Assembly: GCA_027067235.1 (NCBI GenBank)
Contig: JALXFQ010000226.1
Span: 1 to 5,665, forward strand
Direction: 5' to 3'
DNA from: Gammaproteobacteria bacterium
GTDB taxonomy: Bacteria > Pseudomonadota > Gammaproteobacteria > QOAV01
DNA: 5,665 bases
Both the position numbers and the translations under genes were made by a program. Shown in pieces: positions 1-5,043 of the stretch (position 1 is its first letter; every line of letters starts with the position of its first letter). Under the pieces are notes generated by a model. The model did not search any database, had not been told where the DNA came from, and saw only the letters and a list, made by a program, of their open reading frames with translations.

Positions 1-199
1 TGCTGTACAGCTTGATCGGGTTCGGCACGAACTGCCACTGCGCCTGAATTTCGTCATACACTTTTGCCACGTCGCCGGTGGCTTCTTGGGTGGATACGAC
101 ATCGATCAGTGCTGGTTTTTCCGGCGCGGCGGGGTCTGCGTAAACAGGTGTCGTTGCGGCGACAGCCAATGCGGCGATGGTTTTTTTCATTGTGTTCAT
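1..199 (-). CDS. Exported carboxymuconolactone decarboxylase / AhpD-like family protein, N-terminal part (3' end outside window)
   Basis: The visible 66 codons begin with a Sec-type signal peptide: lysines at residues 5-6, a hydrophobic core AALAVAA, and a likely cleavage after VYA (residues 19-21). The mature part contains EATGDVAKVYDEIQ followed by FVPNPIKLYS, the typical entry of CMD/AhpD-fold proteins (a V-Y-D-E-I helix, then an F-V-P-N turn). The family includes alkylhydroperoxidase-like disulfide reductases and decarboxylases, but the CxxC or other catalytic residues lie beyond the left edge, so the activity cannot be judged. The start at 199 is chosen because AAGGA (minus strand, 211-207) sits 7 nt upstream; the ATG at 190 would shorten the signal peptide by three residues. 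It lies downstream of the TetR gene on the same strand, with its own probable promoter and TetR operator in the gap. The family is fairly sure; the substrate is unknown. Confidence 0.8.
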   Translation of the reverse strand, partial: MNTMKKTIAALAVAATTPVYADPAAPEKPALIDVVSTQEATGDVAKVYDEIQAQWQFVPNPIKLYS

Positions 200-206
200 G
201 GTTTTT

Positions 207-211
207 TCCTT
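207..211 (-). promoter_or_regulatory. Ribosome binding site of the exported CMD gene
   Basis: The minus strand reads AAGGA with 7 nt before the ATG at 199. This spacing favours 199 over the second in-frame ATG at 190. Confidence 0.6.
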
Positions 212-219
212 GTCGTAAG

Positions 220-250
220 GGCGGATAAAAAACGCCATCCGCCGCGGCGT
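220..250 (-). promoter_or_regulatory. Overlapping, mutually exclusive hairpins in the CMD leader (terminator-like / alternative stem)
   Basis: On the minus strand ACGCC (250-246) can pair with GGCGT (236-232), and a run of five further T follows (231-227), which is terminator-like. The 9-nt loop of that hairpin holds GGCGGAT (243-237), which is perfectly complementary to ATCCGCC (226-220) just after the T run. The second 7-bp stem has the 3' arm of the first in its loop, so the two nested stems cannot both form simply. The arrangement lies between the probable promoter and the start codon. A role in attenuation or leader folding is inference; the first stem is only 5 bp. Confidence 0.4.
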
Positions 251-285
251 AATAAATTTTTCGGAGCGATTGTAAGCAAGCCATG

Positions 286-303
286 CTGACACCGTTGTGT
301 CAG
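286..303. repeat. Perfect 7-bp inverted repeat near the probable transcription start of the CMD gene
   Basis: CTGACAC (286-292), spacer CGTT, GTGTCAG (297-303). On the minus strand it begins 4 nt after the proposed -10, so it could be a second protein-binding dyad or, in RNA, a hairpin at the very 5' end with a 4-nt loop. There is no T run, so it is not a terminator. Confidence 0.55.
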
Positions 304-306
304 TGC

Positions 307-336
307 GATATAATGTACCGGTCGGTACAAAAGTAA
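307..336 (-). promoter_or_regulatory. Candidate promoter of the exported CMD gene
   Basis: The minus strand reads TTACTT (336-331), an 18-nt spacer, then TATATC (312-307) as a -10-like hexamer. The TetR-type operator lies inside the spacer, the classic place for repression by occlusion. Both hexamers are imperfect, so the exact promoter is tentative. The leader would be about 100 nt. Confidence 0.4.
314..329. promoter_or_regulatory. TetR-type operator 1 (upstream of the CMD gene)
   Basis: TGTACCG-GT-CGGTACA: perfect 7-bp arms around 2 bp. The same element, including flanking bases, recurs at 984-999 on the other side of the TetR gene; positions 311-332 and 981-1002 match at 19 of 22 bases. 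The ACCG..CGGT core is of the type bound by TetR-family dimers. Binding by the adjacent TetR protein is inferred from this pairing. Confidence 0.75.
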
Positions 337-350
337 GCCAAAAAAAGCAC

Positions 351-941
351 TCACGCCAACTGGGCAGAAATATGCGCCATAACGGATTCAATTTGCTCAT
401 CATCGGCTCCGGCCTTGATCATCACCACCAGTCCGTTCACCAGGCTCATGTATATACTCGCCAGAATTGCCGCTTCTGTGGCGTTTGATATATCGCCAGC
501 GGCCTGTCCGGCGCGTACCAGTTCAGTAAATATTTTGTGAAACGCCTTGTATTCATACTGGATCAGCTCCGCCATTTGCGGGTGCTGGCGGTAACACTCC
601 GCCCCGGAATTCATCACCAGGCAGCCTTTGGTTTTGCCCGTGGCCTTCATGTCATCCACCGCTGATTGCGCCAGCGCCAGCAAAACCTGTTTTTCGGACA
701 TCTGTTCGCGCAAGTCCTGAATAAAGCCGTTGCTGGTGTGCGCATACAATTCCAGCGCTTCACGAAACAACTGCTCCTTGCTGCCAAAGGCCTGATAAAA
801 ACTGCTTTTGCCAATGCCCATGACCGTCAGCAAATCACTCAGCGATGACGCATCGTAGCCGTTCTCCCAGAAATAATTCATCGCGGCGACCAGCGCTTGC
901 TGCTCGTCAAACTGCCTGGGCCTGCCTTTGGTGCGTTGCAT
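351..941 (-). CDS. TetR/AcrR-family transcriptional regulator, NemR-like candidate electrophile sensor
   Basis: A 196-residue protein, normal for TetR repressors. The N-terminus KGRPRQFD leads into the DNA-binding domain, with the helix-turn-helix around residues 32-59 (SSLSDLLTVMGIGKSSFYQ, then SKEQLF). The ligand-binding half contains GCLVMNSGAEC. Cys107 and Lys176 fall, by an ungapped offset of one, where I recall E. coli NemR has the redox pair Cys106 and Lys175, and a second cysteine lies at 115. The start at 941 is preferred over an in-frame ATG at 1025: the longer form would add 28 residues with no TetR character and would include the operator and promoter as coding DNA. Near-identical operators flank the gene, so autoregulation and control of the downstream CMD gene are likely. 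No clear Shine-Dalgarno precedes the ATG. Sampled stretches are lower in GC (about 50-55%) than the TolC gene. The family is certain; the sensing role is inferred. Confidence 0.9.
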   Translation of the reverse strand: MQRTKGRPRQFDEQQALVAAMNYFWENGYDASSLSDLLTVMGIGKSSFYQAFGSKEQLFREALELYAHTSNGFIQDLREQMSEKQVLLALAQSAVDDMKATGKTKGCLVMNSGAECYRQHPQMAELIQYEYKAFHKIFTELVRAGQAAGDISNATEAAILASIYMSLVNGLVVMIKAGADDEQIESVMAHISAQLA

Positions 942-947
942 GAAGGT

Positions 948-976
948 ATATTGGACTGACCGGTTCTTAATGTCAA
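948..976 (-). promoter_or_regulatory. Candidate promoter of the TetR gene (possibly leaderless)
   Basis: The minus strand has a perfect TTGACA -35 (976-971), a 17-nt spacer, and CAATAT (953-948) as -10. A start site about 7 nt further on falls at or next to the A of the ATG at 941, which would give a leaderless mRNA and fits the absence of a Shine-Dalgarno sequence. The operator at 984-999 lies 7 bp upstream of the -35. Confidence 0.5.
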
Positions 977-983
977 TAATTAT

Positions 984-999
984 TGTACCGATCGCTACA
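984..999. promoter_or_regulatory. TetR-type operator 2 (upstream of the TetR gene)
   Basis: TGTACCG-AT-CGCTACA: the same 16-bp dyad as at 314-329 with one arm mismatch. It sits between the TetR gene and the plus-strand gene remnant at 1079, so it could serve autoregulation, a divergent plus-strand promoter, or both. Confidence 0.7.
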
Positions 1000-1078
1000 A
1001 AAAAGAGGCGGAAGGATATTTGCAAACAGCTTCAATCGCCGTCAGACGGGTGCGTTCTTTGATGACTGAATGACAAAC

Positions 1079-1168
1079 ATGATACTGGAACTCGCCATTC
1101 TCGACGTCAGGGCGAACAGTGCCTATGCCGTTGCGCTCCGGGCGGCGGCGAAGAAACGCAGGAAATGA
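1079..1168 (+). pseudogene. Possible remnant of an antibiotic-biosynthesis-monooxygenase (ABM) family gene, N-terminus only
   Basis: A 29-codon reading frame begins MILELAILDVR and continues ANSAYAVALRAAA before ending in KKRRK and TGA. The opening closely resembles the first beta strand and start of the first helix of small ABM-fold proteins of about 95-100 residues, which typically begin M-I-L-E-x-A-I-L-x-V. No frame of the following 90 bases continues with recognisable ABM sequence, such as the usual histidine-rich C-terminus, so the gene appears truncated. No Shine-Dalgarno is visible. Its position divergent from TetR, with an operator between them, is what an intact regulated gene would show. 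The match rests on about 11 strong residues; a chance frame is possible. The rest of 1000-1258 shows no gene; a small hairpin at 1204-1216 lacks a T run. Confidence 0.35.
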
Positions 1169-1258
1169 ACTGGGAACACGTATTCTGGAAAGCCGCCAGC
1201 AATTAGCTTGCAGCTACTGGTGATTTCCGTCGTGATGGGCGCGTAGTTCGGCGTTCGG

Positions 1259-2590
1259 TTATTGGGCGATACCTGCCAATTGACCCAGATGTTTTTCACT
1301 GAGTAGCCCCGCTTGCTGATGTAACCTGACCCAGGCGCGGATTTGCGCATATCGGGCCTGGTTTCTTTCCCGCTGTGCCTGCAGTAATTCACCTTCTGCG
1401 TTGAGTATGTCGAGATTGGAGGCCAGGCCCGCATCGAAGCTCTGCGATTTGGCCTGCGTACTTTGGCGGGCGGCGTCCACGGCCAGTTGCAGGGCCTGAA
1501 GTTGCTCCGCGCTGCTGCCGAGGGCGTTGTACGAGGCAGTGATGTTTGCAACCAGGTTCTGACGCGCGGCGGCCAGCTGTTCCAGAGCGGCCTGGCGTTT
1601 GTGCTCGAGCTGGCGGTTCCGGTACAGGGTTTTGCCGCCCTGAAACAGCGGCACGGACAGTTCCAGCTTGACCGATTTGCGAGTGGATTCGCGGCCGTCG
1701 CCAAACACGCTGCCGCCGGCATCGCGGTAGCTTTGTTCGCCCACCAGATCCAGTACCGGATAATGACCGGCCCTGCCGCTTTGCCATTCGGCTTCCGCCG
1801 CCGCCAGTGCAGCCCTGGCTTCTTCCAGCTTGGCGCTGTGCTGTGCGGCCTTTTCCAGCCAGGTATCAAGGCTGCCCATGTTGGCCAGTTTGAATGACGC
1901 TGGTGTCGGCGCGTCGGCGATGCCGGTCATGCTCTGCAGTCGCGAGCGGGCATCACCCAGCGCAGCTTCGGCCTGAATTCGCCGCGCCCGGGCCAGCCCT
2001 TTTCGGGCGCGGGTTTCGTGTACTTCGGTGATTGCGGCCAGCCCCGCATCCAGTCGAGATTGCGCCAGTTCAAGCTGTTGGGAAACGGCTTTTTCATCGG
2101 CCTGCGCCAGATCCAGCGCATCCTGCGCTTCCAGCACGTCAAGCCAGGCCATGACCAGACGGGCGATCAGGGATTGTTGTTGCGCCCGCCAGCGCGCTGC
2201 GGCGGCGCTGATCTCGCTGCGGGATTTTTTCAGCTGGCGCCATTTGGCGATGTCCACCAGAGACTGACGCGCGCTGAGTGAATAGCCACGGTCGCTGAAG
2301 CGACTGCGGCCCTGGGTGAACAGGCTGCCCGAGTCGCGGTTGATTTCCTGGTCTATCTTGCCGCTGTCGGCGGACAGGGTAAGCGATGGCAGCAGATCGG
2401 CACGGCTGATTTTTGTTGCGACAGAGTCGGCTTCATATTCGGCGCGCGCGGCGAGGTATTCATGGTCATTCTGCAAAGCGGCCTGATACAGATCGAGCAG
2501 GCTGCTGGCGAAAAGAGCGCCTGGCCACAACGCCATGATCACGGGACTAGTAAAGCGGAACAGACGGATCGATTTCTTTCGACCAGGCAT
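1259..2590 (-). CDS. tolC: TolC-family outer-membrane channel protein
   Basis: A 443-residue outer-membrane efflux protein, the usual size for TolC. Residues 1-28 form a signal peptide (GRKK positive end, hydrophobic stretch, cleavage likely after ALFA). Two internally repeated halves follow: the first opens SLLDLYQAALQNDHEY and contains RLDAGLAAITEVHETRA (179-195); the second contains LSVPLFQGGKTLYRNRQ (311-327) and SFDAGLASNLDILNAEG (384-400). These are the paired strand/coiled-coil signatures of the alpha-barrel tunnel. As a trimer it would bridge the periplasm for type I secretion or tripartite efflux. The start at 2590 overlaps the rhodanese gene by 44 bp but is required for a credible signal peptide; the next ATG (2536) loses the charged end. 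GGGGG lies just upstream as a modest ribosome site. No adaptor or pump gene adjoins it. Reading as the general TolC rather than a dedicated paralogue is inferred from gene order. Confidence 0.9.
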   Translation of the reverse strand: MPGRKKSIRLFRFTSPVIMALWPGALFASSLLDLYQAALQNDHEYLAARAEYEADSVATKISRADLLPSLTLSADSGKIDQEINRDSGSLFTQGRSRFSDRGYSLSARQSLVDIAKWRQLKKSRSEISAAAARWRAQQQSLIARLVMAWLDVLEAQDALDLAQADEKAVSQQLELAQSRLDAGLAAITEVHETRARKGLARARRIQAEAALGDARSRLQSMTGIADAPTPASFKLANMGSLDTWLEKAAQHSAKLEEARAALAAAEAEWQSGRAGHYPVLDLVGEQSYRDAGGSVFGDGRESTRKSVKLELSVPLFQGGKTLYRNRQLEHKRQAALEQLAAARQNLVANITASYNALGSSAEQLQALQLAVDAARQSTQAKSQSFDAGLASNLDILNAEGELLQAQRERNQARYAQIRAWVRLHQQAGLLSEKHLGQLAGIAQ

Positions 2591-2870
2591 CGATGCCCCC
2601 GATGAGGTTGTAAACAGCGGTAAAGCCCTGTTGTTCGAGAAACCGGGTCATCATGCGGCTGCGTACGCCGTGGTGACACATAATGACGATTTCCCGGTGT
2701 TTGTCCAGCTCGAACAGCCGCGCGGGTACGGTGCGCATAGGCATGAGCTGGGTATCTGGCAGGTGGCTTTTCCGGTATTCCCAGACTTCGCGGATGTCGA
2801 GAATCAGCGGTTTTATCTTGCTGTCGTCCTGCAGCCACAGCTGCAGCTCTTCGACGCTCAGTTGTTTCAT
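2547..2870 (-). CDS. Single-domain rhodanese-like sulfurtransferase
   Basis: A 107-residue single rhodanese domain, GlpE-sized. LILDIREVWEY (22-32) is the typical first-strand D-x-R-E motif. The active-site loop is CHHGVRS, with nucleophile Cys65, which would carry a persulfide. GGIDAWSKEIDPSVPLY at the end matches the common C-terminal G-G-I-x-A-W signature. The predicted location is the cytoplasm, since there is no signal peptide. Its ATG directly abuts the TAG stop of the methyltransferase gene (TAGATG), and its 3' end overlaps the TolC start, so the three genes are almost surely co-transcribed and translationally coupled. The physiological sulfur donor and acceptor are unknown. Confidence 0.92.
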   Translation of the reverse strand: MKQLSVEELQLWLQDDSKIKPLILDIREVWEYRKSHLPDTQLMPMRTVPARLFELDKHREIVIMCHHGVRSRMMTRFLEQQGFTAVYNLIGGIDAWSKEIDPSVPLY

Positions 2871-3521
2871 CTACAGGGCGAAGGCGGCCGCCGGTTTTTT
2901 CACATTCAGCAGGGGTGGAATGACGGTATCAAACAGCGCCCGCCCGAACGCGCTGTCGCTGCCGATTCTGCGATACAGCCGCGCAGTCATGATCGGCTCC
3001 GTGCCAACCACCGCCACCAGCCGGCCGCCGGGTTTGAGCATTTGTTCAAATGCCTCCGGCAACGCCGGCACGGAGCCGGTGAGCAGTATGGCATCCCATT
3101 TCTGTTTTTCGCCCCAGCCGTTGGCGGCATCGCCGGTCTGCAGCGTGATATTGTCGAAATCCTTCAGTTTCTCCGCCGCGGCGACGCTGAGTTCGGGAAT
3201 GATCTCCACGCTGTCCACCTGCTTCGCCAGCGAAGCCATAAGCGCGGTCATGAAGCCGCTGCCGGTGCCGATTTCCAGCGCATGGTCGTTGGCAGTCAGT
3301 TCCAGCTCCTGCACCAGACGCGCCTCGGTCTTGGGGTCGAGCATGACCTGGCCATGGCCGAGCGGTATTTCGATATCGGCAAACGCCAGATTGCGGTAGT
3401 CCGGCGGCACGAAGTCCTCGCGCTGCAATTGCTCCAGTACCTCCAGCACCCTGCGATCCAGCACATCCCAGGGCCGCACCTGCTGCTCAATCATGTTGAA
3501 TCGCGCCTGAGCCATGTCCAT
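2871..3521 (-). CDS. Protein-L-isoaspartate O-methyltransferase (Pcm) family protein, lacking the canonical active-site serine
   Basis: A 216-residue class I SAM-dependent methyltransferase related to Pcm. Visible motifs from the chosen start: QREDFVPPDYRNLAFAD (33-49), the Pcm-type N-terminal signature; GHGQVMLDPKTEARL (55-69); SAM motif I LEIGTGSGF (82-90); the acidic motif II VEI (Glu106); GDA (Asp131); LKPGGRLVAVVG (162-173). In true isoaspartyl methyltransferases the second region reads G-Q-T-I-S-x-P, with a Ser needed for the reaction; here the aligned residue is Leu61. Methylation of isoaspartate is therefore doubtful and the substrate may differ. The ATG at 3521 has GGAGG 7 nt upstream; a TTG at 3527 is too close to it and the ATG at 3515 too far. 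It is first gene of the operon with rhodanese and TolC, 43 bp downstream of the LysR gene on the same strand. Confidence 0.88.
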   Translation of the reverse strand: MDMAQARFNMIEQQVRPWDVLDRRVLEVLEQLQREDFVPPDYRNLAFADIEIPLGHGQVMLDPKTEARLVQELELTANDHALEIGTGSGFMTALMASLAKQVDSVEIIPELSVAAAEKLKDFDNITLQTGDAANGWGEKQKWDAILLTGSVPALPEAFEQMLKPGGRLVAVVGTEPIMTARLYRRIGSDSAFGRALFDTVIPPLLNVKKPAAAFAL

Positions 3522-3528
3522 AGCCAAA

Positions 3529-3533
3529 CCTCC
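3529..3533 (-). promoter_or_regulatory. Strong ribosome binding site of the Pcm-like gene
   Basis: GGAGG on the minus strand with 7 nt to the ATG at 3521. It decides between three nearby in-frame starts (3527 TTG, 3521 ATG, 3515 ATG). Confidence 0.75.
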
Positions 3534-3564
3534 GCATCAGCCTTCAGAAACAGTGGCGCAGAGG

Positions 3565-4521
3565 TTAAGGGGTTTTGCTTGACGTCGCAAGGTTTGCCGG
3601 CAGTTTCCGCCCCTCTACGTCCATGCGGGCGCGCATAAAGTCGATGAAAGCCGCAACCTGGCGAGGCAGGTAGCGGCGGCTGGGGTAGATGATCTGCAGG
3701 CCGGTGTTGGGTTTGTCGCTGTCCTGAAAGCCCAGCGTGTACGGGTCGAGAACTGTTTCCAGCCTGCCGGCGGCCAGGTCGATACCGACATCCCAGACCG
3801 ATTTGCAGGCGATACCGGCTCCCGCCAGCGCCCAGCGCCGGATGATGGAGCCGTCGTTGCTGGACAGGGCGCTGCTGACGGTCACGGTGATGTGTTTATT
3901 GCCTGTGCGGAAGCGCCATTCATTGAGCGCTTCGCCCAGCCGTTCCAGCACCAGGCAGCGATGGTCCGCCAGATCGTCGGGGCGGGCCGGTCTGCCGTAT
4001 TCTTCCAGGTAAGCAGGCGCGGCCACCAGAACGCGGCGGTTATCGGCCAGCTTACGCACCACCAGATTGCTGTCGGGCAGATTGCCGAAACGTATGCCAA
4101 GGTCGAAACCCTGCTCGATCAGATTCACTACGCCATCGCCCAGGTGCAGACAGGGTTGTACTCCCGGGTTGATGCGCACGAAATCGGCCAGAGTCGGCGC
4201 GATATACTGGCCGCCAAGATCCGTGGGCGCGGTAATGCGCAGACGCCCCGACAGGCTCTGCTGGTGTTGTTGCAGGCAGGCTTCGGCGTCCGCCAGCTGT
4301 TCCAGTATGCGCTGGCAGGATTCAAAAAACCTTTGCCCCGCGTCGGTGAGGGAAAGACTGCGCGTGGTGCGGTTCAGCAAGCGTGTTTCGTAACGCTGCT
4401 CCAGGGCATTGATGCGCGCCGTCATGCTGGAAGGCGACAGACCGATCTGGCGGCCGGCGGCGGCCAGGCCGTCTGCCTTGACCACTCGCACAAACAGCTC
4501 GATATCGTCGATTCGGCTCAT
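3565..4521 (-). CDS. LysR-type transcriptional regulator (CrgA/DmlR-like group)
   Basis: A 318-residue LysR protein of usual length. Residues 3-60 form the winged helix-turn-helix (LSPSSMTARINALEQRYETR, then LLNRTTRSLSLTDAG), followed by the linker helix to about residue 90. The effector domain starts at GRLRITAPTDLGGQYIAPTL (from residue 92) and includes GFDLGIRFGNLPDSNLVVRK; this form is typical of the CrgA/DmlR group. The start at 4521 gives the standard MSRIDDIELFVRVV opening. The gene is divergent from the VOC and nitroreductase genes across a 103-bp AT-rich gap containing dyads, the normal arrangement for a LysR protein that controls its neighbour and itself. Its target and inducer are inferred only from this position. 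It ends 43 bp before the Pcm-like gene on the same strand, so read-through into that operon is possible; no terminator is visible between them. Confidence 0.92.
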   Translation of the reverse strand: MSRIDDIELFVRVVKADGLAAAGRQIGLSPSSMTARINALEQRYETRLLNRTTRSLSLTDAGQRFFESCQRILEQLADAEACLQQHQQSLSGRLRITAPTDLGGQYIAPTLADFVRINPGVQPCLHLGDGVVNLIEQGFDLGIRFGNLPDSNLVVRKLADNRRVLVAAPAYLEEYGRPARPDDLADHRCLVLERLGEALNEWRFRTGNKHITVTVSSALSSNDGSIIRRWALAGAGIACKSVWDVGIDLAAGRLETVLDPYTLGFQDSDKPNTGLQIIYPSRRYLPRQVAAFIDFMRARMDVEGRKLPANLATSSKTP

Positions 4522-4535
4522 ATTCTTCGGAATAA

Positions 4536-4552
4536 ATGAATAATGATTTCAT
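4536..4552. promoter_or_regulatory. Dyad in the LysR/VOC divergent region (candidate operator)
   Basis: ATGAA (4536-4540), a 7-bp spacer, TTCAT (4548-4552), inside an AT-rich stretch between the divergent starts. Interrupted dyads in such gaps are typical LysR sites, but short AT-rich dyads also arise by chance. Confidence 0.35.
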
Positions 4553-4556
4553 AATC

Positions 4557-4566
4557 TAATGCATTA
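4557..4566. promoter_or_regulatory. 10-bp perfect palindrome in the divergent region
   Basis: TAATGCATTA is its own reverse complement and lies between the dyads at 4536-4552 and 4570-4587. It could be part of a regulatory array, or chance in AT-rich DNA. Confidence 0.3.
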
Positions 4567-4569
4567 TCA

Positions 4570-4587
4570 ATACCTGTCGCAAGGTAT
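4570..4587. promoter_or_regulatory. Perfect 6-bp inverted repeat in the divergent region (candidate LysR site)
   Basis: ATACCT (4570-4575), spacer GTCGCA, AGGTAT (4582-4587). It is the strongest dyad in the gap, 37 bp before the VOC start. The right arm overlaps a possible plus-strand -10 (TATAGG, 4585-4590), with CATTAT (4562-4567) as a weak -35 at a 17-bp spacing. It does not fit the simple T-N11-A rule exactly. Confidence 0.4.
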
Positions 4588-4624
4588 AGGCTGTCGATCA
4601 ACCACATTCAGGCAGAAGAAGACC

Positions 4625-5041
4625 ATGACCATGACGATAAATCATGTGCTGATACGCACCTCCCGGCTGGCCGAGATGAAACAGTTTCTTACGCAGGTGG
4701 CCGGCCTGAAAGAAGGCCTGCGCCCGCCTTTCCAGTTCAGTGGTGCGTGGATGTACTCTGGCGACCGGCCGCTGATACACCTGGTCGAAACCGGCCGGGC
4801 GGAACCCGGTCTGGCGGATTATCTTGGCGATGAGACCGCGGCACCCGTTAGCGGCGCGGGCCCGGTGGATCATATCGCTTTTGCCGGCGCTGACTATGCG
4901 GCGCTGATGCAGCGGCTGCATGGCCAGCATGCCGATTTTTACGAACGTACCGTGCCCGAGAGCCGTGAGCATCAGGTTTTCGTGCAGGGGCCGGAAGGCG
5001 TGCGGCTGGAATTCATGTTTGTAACCAACGAGGAGAATTGA
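4625..5041 (+). CDS. VOC-superfamily (glyoxalase / dioxygenase fold) protein
   Basis: A 138-residue protein, normal for a one-polypeptide, two-module VOC fold. Candidate metal ligands fall in the right strands: His7 (INHVLIRTS), His52 (PLIHLVE), His83 (VDHIAFAG) and Glu129 (GVRLEFMF), the H/H/H/E pattern seen in glyoxalase I, FosA-like and related enzymes. The function may be glyoxalase-like, thiol transfer to an electrophile, or dioxygenase; the sequence does not settle it. The start at 4625 is preferred because AGAAG (4614-4618) lies 6 nt upstream and the protein opens directly with the first VOC strand; an in-frame ATG at 4559 would add 22 non-family residues and run through the regulatory dyads. 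The stop TGA lies 2 nt before the nitroreductase ATG, and the tail of the gene contains that gene's ribosome site, so the pair forms an operon divergent from LysR. Confidence 0.85.
   Translation: MTMTINHVLIRTSRLAEMKQFLTQVAGLKEGLRPPFQFSGAWMYSGDRPLIHLVETGRAEPGLADYLGDETAAPVSGAGPVDHIAFAGADYAALMQRLHGQHADFYERTVPESREHQVFVQGPEGVRLEFMFVTNEEN
5031..5035 (+). promoter_or_regulatory. Ribosome binding site of the nitroreductase gene inside the VOC 3' end
   Basis: AGGAG with 8 nt to the ATG at 5044, embedded in the last codons of the VOC gene, supporting translational coupling. Confidence 0.7.
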
Positions 5042-5043
5042 GC

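Noticed and set aside
334..350. T run directly after the TetR stop codon as a terminator
   Set aside because: The minus strand has seven T after GTGC, but no credible GC-rich stem precedes them.
942..1025. Longer TetR start at 1025
   Set aside because: The added 28 residues are not TetR-like and would place the operator and the TTGACA promoter inside the coding sequence.
1196..1220. Hairpin around TAGCT-TGC-AGCTA with outer CCAG/CTGG as a TolC terminator
   Set aside because: The stem is short and bulged, and no T run follows on either strand.
1123..1869. Minus-strand open frame of 248 codons overlapping the TolC 3' half
   Set aside because: Out of frame with TolC, rich in Trp/Arg/Pro, no domain; a shadow of TolC.
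2535..3638. Long plus-strand open frame of 367 codons opposite the methyltransferase and rhodanese genes
   Set aside because: It lies antisense to two well-supported genes, shows no recognisable domain, and is of the kind GC-rich codon phasing produces.
4559..4624. Longer VOC start at 4559
   Set aside because: The added 22 residues are not family-like, and the region contains dyads and the better ribosome site for 4625.
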